From assembly GCF_021155765.1 (NCBI RefSeq), contig NC_060116.1, positions 13,578,001 through 13,642,000 of the forward strand: 64,000 bases of DNA, read 5' to 3'. The notes beneath the pieces were generated by a model. That model was not told where the DNA came from. It saw only the letters and a list, made by a program, of their open reading frames with translations, and ran no database searches. A program made the position numbers and the translations under genes. Below are positions 47,322 through 58,200 of this stretch, in pieces (positions within the stretch are counted from its first letter, which is position 1; each line of letters starts with the position of its first letter). This DNA comes from Diprion similis. Lineage: Eukaryota; Arthropoda; Insecta; Hymenoptera; Diprionidae.

Positions 47322-48289
47322 TCACGCAGGTTGAGGTTCCTCCATTGTAGACTCCATTGCCATTGTCTCAGTGGCGTTGTCTCCAGGAATATCAGGTTCC
47401 TGTTCTTCCCTAGGGACATCGCCAACCTCTCCACCGTTGCTTTTTAAATATTTATTGCGGTGTATCTCTTCTTCAAGGTGAACACAGGCTTGTTCGATTT
47501 CATAATTTTTAGATACCAATCCCACCCATTGAGCCTCCAAAGCTCTCAACTTCTCGCCACCTTGGGTTTGCATGGATTTCCTCTGCCAGTTTACTTCCTG
47601 GATTGTTTTTCTCAATCCCTGAAGCTGTTTCTGCGCCTGCGAAACCAACTGCATCAGAACTTCCAAGTAACACTTCCAGGCCTCACAGCCGTATTCCATC
47701 ATCAGCTCCAAATTACAGATTCTATTCAAGTAAGAAATGTTTATTTTTATTTTTCAATAATGGAATTTGTAATGATACCGAAATATTTAGGTGATGAACA
47801 ACTGTCATACAAGAGTATGTATCAAGTCTTCCCAATTGCCTACAAGTAAATAACTTACCGTGTAGCCTGATGTTCGAGCTGAGCCATGCTATTTTCCACA
47901 CTCTCGTTCCAAGCAGCTATATCATTCATTTTCCCAGGAGGGGGAGGTGGGAGTTCGTACCGTTTCATGCTAAGTACTTCCATTGGAAGGCGGGATTGGA
48001 GCCTCTCAAATTCGTGTTTGATCACAGGTGTTTCAAAGGCATTTATATTAAGAGGTGGCAGGTGTTCCAAGTAATTTTTTGTCGGTCTGTACCGACGCGT
48101 TTCTTCCTCGACCATCGCCAAAGCCTGAAATACAACATTAGAACGTAACCTCAAAAATGAAAACTACATAAACAATTAATTCACACGGTCACGCTCACGA
48201 ATATCATCTCTCACCGCTTCTCTAACTCCAGGCTCGTCATATCCTTGATCTATATACGGCAAAGCGTCCACAACTACTTCGCCTGCCAT
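47322..48289 (-). CDS. BCAS2: BCAS2 / SPF27, spliceosome core protein
   Basis: A core subunit of the Prp19/CDC5L complex required for spliceosome activation. Three exons on the minus strand: 48289-48215, 48124-47859, 47721-47322. Joins are phase 0 and phase 2 with GT/AG borders; total 246 residues against about 225 in human. Landmarks are [17 protein letters not shown] at the start, [56 protein letters not shown], and [12 protein letters not shown] in the C-terminal coiled coil. The Glu/Met-rich C-terminal extension ([15 protein letters not shown]) is longer than in vertebrates. It is divergently transcribed from RPL4, whose start is 479 bases away. Its 3' tip was copied into unit A. Confidence 0.95.
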
Positions 48290-48767
48290 TATTTCTACTG
48301 TGACTACTGCTTCGTACTTATAATTTTTTAGGCTAACCGAAATCAAACGCGATCGAACTAAACAAATGTCAGTGACGTGTTGACGTTCATTGGCCGGATT
48401 CCGTTTGGACACTAGTGGGAACCCCGTGCCCAGTGAATCGCTGCGTTGCCAACATGAGACTTGACCAAATCGGTTGTTTATTGTAATAGCGACAATTTCT
48501 GGGTACAATCATTCACTGAGAATCATACTCACTGAACGAAATCGTTACGCATTTGCAGTTTTCTTTCAATTACTCCCTTTTCGTGCGACTTTACCCAGAT
48601 TTTGAATAATCGCGGGGTAGTCAACCTTGCGAGTCGAACTTTGGCGCATGCGCAACATGAACTTGATCAGCTTCCGCCCTCCTTCTTCTTCCTTTATGGC
48701 CAGGCGAGGCGTGCAAGCAGCCTGGTTGGTGTTTTGCTAATGAATTGAAAGTTGTAGACTCGTCAAG
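48290..48767. promoter_or_regulatory. Shared BCAS2-RPL4 promoter region
   Basis: The start codons of two divergent housekeeping genes are 479 bases apart. GCGCATGCGC at 48644-48653 is an NRF-1-like site. A pyrimidine tract (ccctccttcttcttcc, 48677-48692) ending in CCTTT is a TCT/TOP-type initiator as in ribosomal protein genes, placing the RPL4 start near 48692. A short upstream frame of 14 codons opens at the ATG at 48695 in the RPL4 leader if transcription starts there. Confidence 0.55.
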
Positions 48768-51700
48768 ATGGTAAGAAACTCAGAATCTAAATGCTATTTC
48801 GCGTACAGTTACCGCTAGTTAATTACCAGTTTCAGTCACATCCCAATTTGCAAAGGAAATCAAAGATATCAGTCGAAATGCAGTGCCGTGTGTTGTCGAC
48901 CACGTGTAAAATCCCCTCAATGTTACATCTAACTTCACCGTTATGCATCAGGCATCGTCGGAACTTATCAGAGTGTGCAGTGCTTCCCCAAATATTCGTG
49001 TATTCGTGTATATCTTGAATTCGTATTCTAAGAGTATCTCCTCTTAGGTTAGAAACTTGCCCCTCGGTCACCGCCGCCGCCATCGCCGCCATGTGCATGT
49101 CATCAGATTTCACCGGATAATTCACCCGACATGTCGCGTTCTTACAACTCCAATCGCCCATGAAGTCGCGGTTTGCATTCGCAGTTTCAAAAATCACCCA
49201 ACTGCAGAAATCGATCGAAATCGGAATACCGTGATTTTCTTATCTCATAATCGGGTTTCGCACTTTCCATCAAACCCATCAATTTTGCTTACATTAAGTG
49301 AAGTCAACCTGCGTGTAGCGCCTTCACGTATTTCTCAATACTGCAGCACGCTGTTGTTTCATTTGATTCTCAACCGTGTGTTAGTTAACTTACCAATGAT
49401 TATAATCCTGATTTTGTCAAAGAAGTATTGAATAATGCACATGAGTTCAATGCTGATGAATCCGTCTTATACAGTCAACTAGTTCGAGATGAACATTTCG
49501 GTTAGATAAAGATCTCTGATTCTTTGCAGCATGTCGGTTTGGTATTTGTTGATAATATTCACTTAGAAAACTATTTACATTTGGCAATGAGCCAAAATCA
49601 TGTTTAATATAAAACGTGTGTTTTTTTTCTATTTCAGTCGTTATCATCAGCGCGTCCACTTATTACTGTGTACAGTGAGAAAAATGAACCTAGCGGAGAG
49701 ACAATCTCTCTTCCTTCAGTGTTCAAAGCACCCATCCGACCCGATGTCGTGAACTTTGTCCACCAACAGATGTCAAAGAACAGTCGTCAGCCGTACTGTG
49801 TATCTAAAGAGGCTGGTGAGTTGTTCAACCAATTGAACATAAAAAAAACTCGATATCACTCACGTTGTACAAAACAAAAGTTCCTCACGAAAAATTCTAT
49901 GAATTGTTAATCTTGTGCCACAGGTCATCAAACTTCCGCCGAATCATGGGGTACTGGTCGTGCCGTTGCACGTATCCCACGTGTCCGTGGAGGAGGTACC
50001 CACCGTTCCGGTCAGGGTGCGTTCGGTAACATGTGTCGTGGAGGTCGCATGTTTGCGCCAACCAAGCCATGGCGCCGCTGGCACCGACGCATTAATGTGA
50101 ATCAGAAACGCTATGCCCTTGTTTCTTCTATCGCTGCTTCTGGTGTACCAGCCCTCGTTCAATCCAAGGGTAGGTTTGTTTTATTGAAAACTTTGGTTAA
50201 CTGGTGTAAACATTCAGCTGTTTTGTGCGAATATAATTTTTTGTTACCTATACCTTGTGATGAATTACTTTTGGTCTGTGTTGCTGATTTGCCACTGATT
50301 TCATTCTTATTGTACTGATTTTTTAGTTACCGTATTAGGTATCAATAATTCTTATTGCGTTTTGTAGTGTACTGATATTTTTGTTCGTTATTCTGTGCAG
50401 GTCACATGGTGCAGGAAGTTCCAGAATTCCCGTTGGTTGTTTCTGACAAAATCCAGGAATACAATAAGACCAAGCAAGCCGTGATCTTTTTGCGCCGCAT
50501 TAAGGCCTGGAATGACATTCAAAAGGTTTGTTTCAGTAGTTAATGCAGACGCTTATGATATCTATAATAAATTCCAACATTATGTCCTGTCATTCTGGTA
50601 GTAATAATAACTATCATCAACGAAATTAAGAACGAATGCGTGGCTTACTTTTAAACAACTCCAATTCATCTAATATTACGTTTTTCAATAACCTAGGTTT
50701 ACAAATCCCAACGTTTCCGTGCTGGCAAAGGTAAAATGCGTAACCGTCGTCGTATTCAACGCCGTGGACCTTTGATCATCTACGGACAAGATCAGGTGAA
50801 TATGGTGTCCTGGAAAGAGGTCTTCGAAAAATTTCACGAAATAAACTCAAAACTTGAACTGATATGCCATTTCAAGTCTACATAAAATCGAATGATGATT
50901 CAACTTTTGGTCCGTGTTTATGAATGTCACTGATTTCTATTCAAAAGTCCTGACGAAATTGAGTTTCTACTTTTCTACACAAAAACTTTGAACAGTTGAG
51001 CTAAAATATGTCAATTCATTCATTTTCAGGGACTACGTAAGGCTTTCCGCAACATCCCAGGTGTAGACCTGATGAACATCAACAAACTGAACCTGCTGAA
51101 GCTGGCACCGGGTGGCCACGTTGGTCGTTTCATTATCTGGACGAAATCCGCTTTCGATCAGTTGGATGCTTTGTACGGTACATGGCGCAAAGAGTCCCAG
51201 TTGAAGGATGGTTACAATCTACCATTCCCCAAGATGGCAAACACTGACCTTGCCAGGCTTCTCAAGTCCGACGAGATCCGCAAGGTCCTTAGGGCTCCAA
51301 GGTACTTAGAATGCTATTTACAATTAACTGTAAATACTCGAAAAAAAAGGAATCGGGGTAATTTAAATCATTTCTGATGAAATAAAAATGATGATACTAT
51401 TGGTCCGTGTTGCTGAATGACAGTGATATCAACTTTCCAATACTGAAGTATTTGCTAATACGACGGTAGCGCATTGATTCAAATTTTCGAACGTTAGTCA
51501 AGTTTAATTTTCGTAAAATTACAGAAAGAAGGTTGTACGTGCCGTTAAGAAGCTGAACCCCCTGAACAATACGCGTGCTATGTTGCGTCTGAACCCCTAC
51601 GCTGCTGTATTGAAACGCAGGGCTATTCTGACCGCCAACAAACGTCAATTGGCGAGGGATCTTTTACTGGCTGAGAAACGAGGAGTGAGTCATTCGTTTT

Positions 51701-51992
51701 TTGTGCAAAAACGCAATTAATAAGAGTTGGAACGAAAGTTTCAAAAGGTAAAATTTATCTTGTGATTGTTAATTACTGATGTTGCTTCTTTTTGCCGCAG
51801 ATCAAGCTTTCCCCGAAGTCGACTATCGCGAAAAGACAGAAAACTCTGGAGATTCGTAAGAAGCAAATCTTGAAAGCGAAGGCGGCGAAACCGAAAAAGC
51901 CGAAAGCGCCAAAGGCAGCCAAACCCGCGGCGAAGGCGGCTGCACCCGCGCCTGCTAAAGTAGCGGCTAAGCCAGCTCCAGCTAAGAAGTGA
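48768..51992 (+). CDS. RPL4: Ribosomal protein L4 (uL4)
   Basis: Large-subunit ribosomal protein. Eight exons: 48768-48770 (start codon only), 49638-49815, 49924-50169, 50401-50525, 50697-50795, 51030-51301, 51525-51684, 51801-51992. Phases are consistent throughout. Landmarks are [26 protein letters not shown], the loop [20 protein letters not shown] with [34 protein letters not shown], the [14 protein letters not shown] block, [27 protein letters not shown] and YGTWR, and a Lys/Ala/Pro-rich C-terminal tail. Poly(A) signal AATAAA at 52035. Introns 3, 5 and 6 host U18 snoRNAs, as in vertebrate RPL4. Intron 1 follows directly after the ATG. Confidence 0.97.
50252..50323 (+). ncRNA. SNORD18: C/D box snoRNA U18, copy 1 (RPL4 intron 3)
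   Basis: C box GTGATGA (50257-50263), guide TTGGTCTGTGTTG next to D' box CTGA (50284-50287), D box CTGA (50315-50318). The guide matches vertebrate U18, which directs 2'-O-methylation of 28S rRNA (A1313 in human). It has a C to T change relative to copies 2 and 3 that would still allow a G-U pair. The terminal stem is weak. Confidence 0.75.
50887..50958 (+). ncRNA. SNORD18: C/D box snoRNA U18, copy 2 (RPL4 intron 5)
   Basis: C box ATGATGA (50892-50898), guide TTGGTCCGTGTTT identical to vertebrate U18, D' box ATGA (50920-50923), D box CTGA (50950-50953). The flanks AAATCG and CGAAATT form a partial terminal stem. Confidence 0.85.
51381..51453 (+). ncRNA. SNORD18: C/D box snoRNA U18, copy 3 (RPL4 intron 6)
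   Basis: C box ATGATGA (51388-51394), guide TTGGTCCGTGTTG, D' box CTGA (51413-51416), C'-like TGATA, D box CTGA (51443-51446). The flanks AAATA and TATTT pair as a terminal stem. Confidence 0.85.
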
Positions 51993-52106
51993 ACAGTGTA
52001 AAAATTGTTGACCTGTGACCTTTTATTTTGACCGAATAAAGCCGATGGAAAACATTTTCTATTTATAATTCACTTATATTGTACAATCATCATGTCAATT
52101 TATTTA

Positions 52107-52555
52107 TCAAAGTAGGTACTTCTTTTTTAGAGGTGCACGCAAAAATATTGTGTCTCCTTTGAAAACTTCGACCGATACTTTGAGCGCGTTCGCCTCTGGA
52201 GGAATTAGGAAATTGAAGTTTCGGACCAGCTTCGTGCCGTCCACTTCGTGCATTTTTATGTTCAAAATCTCTTCTGTAGCCAAAGCTGCTGCACCTACTT
52301 TCAATCCCTCTACTTTGATCTCCGCCTGGACACGAAACGCTCCGTTAATTTATTTCATTCTCAGAAAATTAACGGGACGGCGAGAAGCTGTTTTTTTACC
52401 GCATAATATTCTCGATCGTCTATCGTGTATATATCCGGGACTTTATTGAATTTAAAACTAGTCCTGACACCGTCCATCTTCATTTCGAGGTTTATGTAAT
52501 CATACTGTTTGAAAAAGTAAGCATTTTCTTGACAATGATGAGGCAACTTATCCAT
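52107..52555 (-). CDS. HSP20-like small protein, copy B
   Basis: A 124-residue protein from two exons (52555-52400 and 52325-52107) joined in phase 0 (GTAAAA donor, tccag acceptor). The start ATG has an in-frame upstream stop. The C-terminal half resembles an alpha-crystallin fold: a strand-like AEIKVEGLKVG segment, then RNFNFLIPPEANALKVSVEV and GDTIFLRAPL, recalling the 'F.IP...D...A....G.L.L.AP' pattern of small heat-shock proteins. The match is loose, so function is uncertain. It lies just downstream of RPL4, convergent with it, and tandem with the copy at 53233-54078. Confidence 0.65.
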
Positions 52556-53232
52556 TACTACGTGAATTTCTATTCCTTATAAATTTCACTCAACGGTCCA
52601 AGAAGGAAAGACGCCCAACTACCTTGAGTGATGATTTACCATTGAATAAAGTCCAACCTCGAAGAACAAATTAATTGACTGCTTATACTGTAGATTGTCA
52701 ACCTTTTTTTACACCTTGAAGTTTGGTACTTTAAGTGAAATAGATAATTTCCAGAATTTCAACTTGGTTTTATATTTACACCCAGTATATTATGACGAAA
52801 AATAAGATACCTATACATATTTATACTTGATACATGAAACTTATTTCGTGGACAATAAATTCCCACGTTGTATGCTTACAACCTCAATTAGTGCTAAATA
52901 ATCATGTATTTATAGATCATTCCTAATTTGTCATGATTTCCAGAATGTCCTACGTCGGATATTTTTCAGGTACAAGCTGTGCGCAGAGAACCGCTCAAAA
53001 GTTAAACGTCGCAATAAGTATTTCCATGTAAAAAAATAGGACTCATGTAAATTCAAATTTCAACCAAGTATTGAATTTTACAAGTGTGAAAATTTGATAA
53101 CGACTTTTCATCCTATCATTCTTCGCAGGGATCACCCGACACTTCATTTTTATTATGAATAATGGATCAGGACCCGGGAGGAACCACCCGGCGATGAAGG
53201 AGGGGAAAAGCACACAACTTTTACACTCAACA
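52556..53232. other. Spacer between the two HSP20-like genes
   Basis: AT-rich, with no convincing open frame or splice signals. A GC-richer patch near 53160-53200 lies just past the stop codon of copy A and probably belongs to its 3' UTR. Confidence 0.4.
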
Positions 53233-54078
53233 CTATCCGTAGCTGCGATTCTTGCTCTTGGACACCTTTTGCAGAGGCGCAGTTAGGGTCAGGAGCCTCT
53301 GCTTGTTATCCATGACTGCACGCATTTGGTCGCCGTCTACAGATTTCGGTATAAAAAAATTCTCCGAGTGTTTTATTGACATTTTCACAAGATCCCCCAG
53401 GGCCGACTTTTCCAGTATATCGGGTAGCTCGTGGGCGAGTTCCCCCAGGGACCGCTGTGCTGATACCCTCAGGTTATCGTCTTTCACGGTGATCTTGATA
53501 GACGACATGTCTATCTCTGGGGCCAGCAGAAGTTTTGCCTGTTCACGCAATACAAATTCATATCTAATTTGTCACGAAACAATTTTATCTTAATGTGACT
53601 TTCGGACGTTAATTCTCAAATTTGTAACTATGGATAAGATTTCTTACAGAATATTATCGAATTTACTCTATTTCAAATCTTCCAAAGATTGATTTAGGCA
53701 GAAAACCCAGCACAAAGAGATTCGCAATCGTTGACCACGTCCCATGTTTTTTGATTGAATTAAAATTCAAGTTTTCGGTTCAAATCGTTTGTTTTCCTCA
53801 ATATTGTGAAATTTTTTTTTTTTTTTGCATTGATAACGAAACGTTGTTTCCAGAAAATAATTAAAGCGCACCTCGTATAAATTGTCGCTTCCCAAACCGG
53901 AATTGAGTATTTGCATCACATAACCGGGTCCCGGTAGCTTGACGGGTATTTTCACCAAATCCATGTTGGAAGAACGGACATTTTCTGTCGATTTATTGCA
54001 TTCGAGACATGACCTGCAACCGCACCCTTCGCCGCAGTCCCCTTCGCAATTTGTGCATTCTGCACCTTTCCGGTACAT
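53233..54078 (-). CDS. HSP20-like small protein with Cys-rich N-terminus, copy A
   Basis: A 170-residue protein from two exons (54078-53872 and 53538-53233) joined in phase 0 (GTGCGC donor, gaacag acceptor). Residues 1-30 hold seven cysteines in CxxC/CxC-type spacing (ECTNCEGDCGEGCGCRSCLEC), suggesting metal binding. From about residue 66 an alpha-crystallin-like region follows: YEAKLLLAPEID, IKITVKDDNLRVSA, HSENFFIPKSVDGDQMRAVM, RLLTLTAPL. This pattern is close to small heat-shock proteins (NLxVSA strand, FxIPxxVDxxxxxA, LTLxAPL). The basic C-terminus ends KSKNRSYG. I do not know a named gene with this Cys-rich head. The intron sits at the same place and phase as in copy B, so the two are probably old tandem duplicates. 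Confidence 0.75.
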
Positions 54079-55239
54079 CCTGAGGTGTACCTATTGATAC
54101 CGTGACGCCTATAAGGCTTCCTCCGTTGTCCGTCCTGCAGCTTCTCCAGCTGTCTTGTTCTTTTTTAATCTGCAGATAACAAGAACAAGTACATATGATG
54201 TATAAGACCCGCTTTGTTACTTTTCAGCTGATCCGTCATCCGTCCCTCGGTTCGGATTTTTAACCCGCCGATTAAAGTAGCTGCGATTTTTTAGGTATCA
54301 CAAAATTCGTTATTTCGAAGGGTTGAACTTTTATTCCGCGATCAGCGATCGGATCGATCAATCCAACGACTTTAGAAAAAAATGGCATTCTCCCTAAGAA
54401 TTATGAAACGTATGGGAACTTGTTAACGGATACATGATTCGAGGGATCACATTTTCACTACGACGAGGGGAGAGAAAAAATACGAAACGAAGATCAAAAA
54501 TTGACGTTTGCGATTACTTTTTGCCAAAGATAGAAACTGCGAGGACCTTTAAAAATTCGCGAACCCCATTTTCTTATCATTTTTCAACAGAATCGTATAG
54601 TCATTAATCTGCTTCCTATTGAAAACATGTTTAAAAAACGAGATAAGAAATCAATATTCGTCGATTGGTTGACAATGTTAGAATATATAATAGTCGCCTC
54701 CTGACCTCATGAATATTCATTGAATCCTGCGGGATCGGAGGTGATGTGGTAACTACCTAAAGCGTACAAGCAACCAGGAGCATGGCTCAAGCAAACTTGT
54801 TAATTTCGCGTGAACAGGTCCGCAATAACTTTGCAAAATAACCCAACCAGAAACGAGTCGTGGAGTCGAAAAATCTGCCATACAAACGATTTTGTGGAAA
54901 TAAAATAAGAGAGTGATCATAGGAGTGAAGTTGAGTGCGAAAGCGATGTTTCGCGTCGGCTCACATATGTGACGAGCCCTTTCCTCTCAATTGCCTTACA
55001 TTCGATATTCCCTTTTCTTTCGCTGTATTTAATTGAGAATTCTTTTTACGAAACACTTTACAAATCTCAAGATGCACTCTCTCCCAAAGAATTTTTTTCC
55101 TCACTTTTTCTGGATGAGATGAACAAAATTCAAGCAAAACGCCTGCGCGTTCTTGGTCCATAGATGGTGGGGGATGAGGAAGTTCGCGCTTGAATCTGCG
55201 GGCGAAAAGCTGGAGACTCTCACTAGTGCGAATCATCCC
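54079..55239. other. Intergenic region, HSP20-like gene to nicotinic receptor
   Basis: No coding feature recognised. A-rich, leader-like sequence near 54900-54950 may be the 5' UTR of the receptor gene. Open frames around 55000-55260 on both strands are short and unsupported. Confidence 0.4.
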
Positions 55240-58200
55240 ATGGAGCCCATCGCTAGACAAACACGTCTCATCGTCGTAGCGATTTTATTCGCATTCGGTA
55301 AGTGCAGAGCATCCACAATTCACGCATTTTATTATAATATAATTTTTTTTATTATTATAATCTTGTAATACGCAATACGTGTTATATATTTCCCTTTGGT
55401 ATTAAAATTCGCGACATTTATTCACCGTCGAGACTTAAATGTAAAGATAAACTTTTAAAATTCAACGAACTTTCGGTTAAAATTTAAACGAAAATTCCTT
55501 TCCGAAGTTGAAAGTATAGAATTTTGTTTCTCTTTTTACTTTGCCAATTGTTTGTTTAATGACTTTTCCGCGAAGCATGCTATTCCCGTGATACGGCAAT
55601 TTACTCGATTCCCACCGGTCTAATGCAGTACTGGAAACTTTGGAGTTTCATCGCAAGGTTCTGTGGCTTAACGCGAATTTCTGCGCACCCAGCGCGAAAC
55701 AATTATACCTACTCACCCTTTCTCGGAGTTTGTCGCTGTACGCATTTAGATAGACTTAATTAGACACAGAAATTAATTAGCGGTTGAATAAAAGGCGCAG
55801 TTTTTAGGATTGAGATAATAATCACTGTTTGCTTCAAGGAATTATCGATTGTAATTTCAATTTTAAATGAACCGGCCGATAATCGATCGTCGATAGGAAT
55901 TCATTATTATTCCAAAAAAAATTTAACGAACTTGAGCAAAGTCAAAGATAATTAAGAAAGGAGAGCAGAAATTGAAACAGCGGAGAATTCAACTGTGGAT
56001 TCGGTAATATAGCGCGATAAGTCAAATACGAGGGCCAAAAGTAGAGAATATATCATATCAAAGTTCCGAACCTGATATTACAAGCAAGAAAAGATCGTCT
56101 AAAACTTCACTTTACATTATTTTTCCATCTTAATTTTCTCCAACTCCATTAGCCAACGATTGAAATTAAACATTATTACACTTTGATTAATTCTTGGATT
56201 AATTAAAGTCACTTGCAGATGATTAATTCTTTCCATTAAAATCTCTCGGCAATTTTAATATGAGAAAACTCTGCCAACTTGAATTTATTATTCGCGCTAT
56301 ACGAGGTACAATATAACAGTGCAGTTCTGATACGATTCAACCATTCTGAAACACACCTGCTGATATTATAATTATCGTTATCATAAACCATTCTCATTAA
56401 CTATTTTCACTTTGCGCGGAGCTTAAACACGCCTCGAACAATGAAATACAACAATTTAATAGACGCGGGTAATTCAATAAAGCACGTAAAAATATAAACA
56501 GCGATTCAGGTATTCCAGACTGCGCATTGTTTCACTTTCTAGTCTGAATTGAGTGGTATAAATTTCAGCCAAAGGTGCAAAAAGCCTCGGTAAGATACGG
56601 AGCCAATTAATAACCGAGATATCATTCGACTGCCGTGGTTTTCACGTATATATTCTAAATGCATAGTAACAGCCTCGATTTTTCTCCTCGAAAGTTTATT
56701 TCACTGACTTCCATTCTTTTTCAAATTCTCTCCCAATTTCTCTTCTTCTACTTGCCAAGTTAAAGCCAAAATTTTAACGCTTTTTTCTCACCTTGTACAA
56801 ACTAAAGCAGGCATCAGGGCCAATCAACGTTCCGCGGAATTTGCATGTGCTTGAAAATTGACGAAGCAAAGTTCGATCGCTGCAGGGTCGAGTTTGTGTC
56901 TCACGTCCTTTTTCGCTGTTCCATTTAATTTCCCTAACTTTTGGCGAAAGCCACTTCCGGTTCATTTCGCACCCTTGATTGACACACTCTCAAATTTAAG
57001 CCTACCTATTTCAACACGAGCATCGTGCACTGTCAACCGGATATAATCTCTTCCAATCTGTAAGGTGTAATCCCGATTCATCCTCCCAACGTGTCTTCAG
57101 GCCCTTCATTTGACGATCGCAAACTATCTGCCATTAGTCAGCAGCTCAGGGCACAAATTTACTCAAATCCTTGGCTCAAGTCATCCGCAGAGTGTTATAG
57201 ACAAAACGGACAATAAATTTTCCTCGCAGTCTTTGCATCTAATTAAGCAATTATATATTCCTTACTTGCGATTTCCACGACAGAGATATTTTTGCGAATC
57301 ATATATAATTTGATGCTCCGAGAACCGTACAGTGTGAGGAATTTTCGTAGCGGGGAAGATCTTCGCTTTCGATAAAATTATAGGAACGATCCATCAATCA
57401 CTCGCACTCCGATTTTGATCCCTTGTGTACCTAATACTATAAATATATGTATATATATATATACAAACAACGAGGTGTCTTCCGGGTGAATGTGTGCACA
57501 AAGTGTCTCTTGGCACGTCAAGACGGATTATAAAGGCGACTTTGTTAACCGCTGGGATTATTAATTAATTTCCCCAGCGTGTACAGCACGTAACACCGGT
57601 GCGGTGACAATTTATTACAGGATGGTATGTCGAAGTCTTCGCATGGGGGAATCGCGAGGGTGTTTGCCTAATAACCGCTAATAACGAACTTTGAAACGCT
57701 CCGACGCATCGCATCGCGTTTAAGGTTTAGTACCGATCAAGTGTCGCCGATATACCTGCGTCATTCAATCCCGGGGTGTATAAAATAACATCCCTTATAA
57801 GAAAACCTGACAAGGTGACATGTGATAACCTGGCTAATTGTCACTTGATACGAACTTATTCCTCCAAACTTGAAATTTGAAGCATCTATAGTATACGTCG
57901 ATGACGTTAGGCGGAATACAGCAAACTCAGGAACACGATGCAACAGGTTCCGACCGTACAGATCAGAGAAACGATACGGAGGGTAATTAGGGTGTTCCTG
58001 AAGCAGACCGATCGGAAAGAACATCACCTAAAATCTCGGAGCAATTTTTTTCTACCCCCGTTTCAAACTACCCCGTACATAGCGAAATGTAACGTGAATG
58101 GATCTGAGCTGGAAGGCTGGACAAGATGGTTTTGCGGTGAGCAGAAGGACGCGGAGCTTATCCGAGCGTATAATCATATCGGTGGGCTTTTTTGACCTTC

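Larger units (their letters stand above)
44753..47374. repeat. Tandem duplication, unit B
   Basis: Collinear with unit A over its whole length; intronic and intergenic parts look over 90% identical by eye (for example around 46440-46830). Differences include a TTAA-flanked MITE at 45410-45517, an extra stretch of about 190 bases at 45800-46005, microsatellite expansions near 45098 and 46910, broken MCC exons, and strongly diverged but open sloth1 and sloth2 copies. Confidence 0.9.

Noticed and set aside
48832..49197. 121-residue minus-strand frame in RPL4 intron 1
   Set aside because: No recognised homology, no splice or promoter evidence; probably chance in a CpG-richer intron.
50526..50696. 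Possible additional C/D snoRNA in RPL4 intron 4
   Set aside because: TATGATA and CTG-like motifs are present but neither a proper C box nor a D box with stem can be formed.
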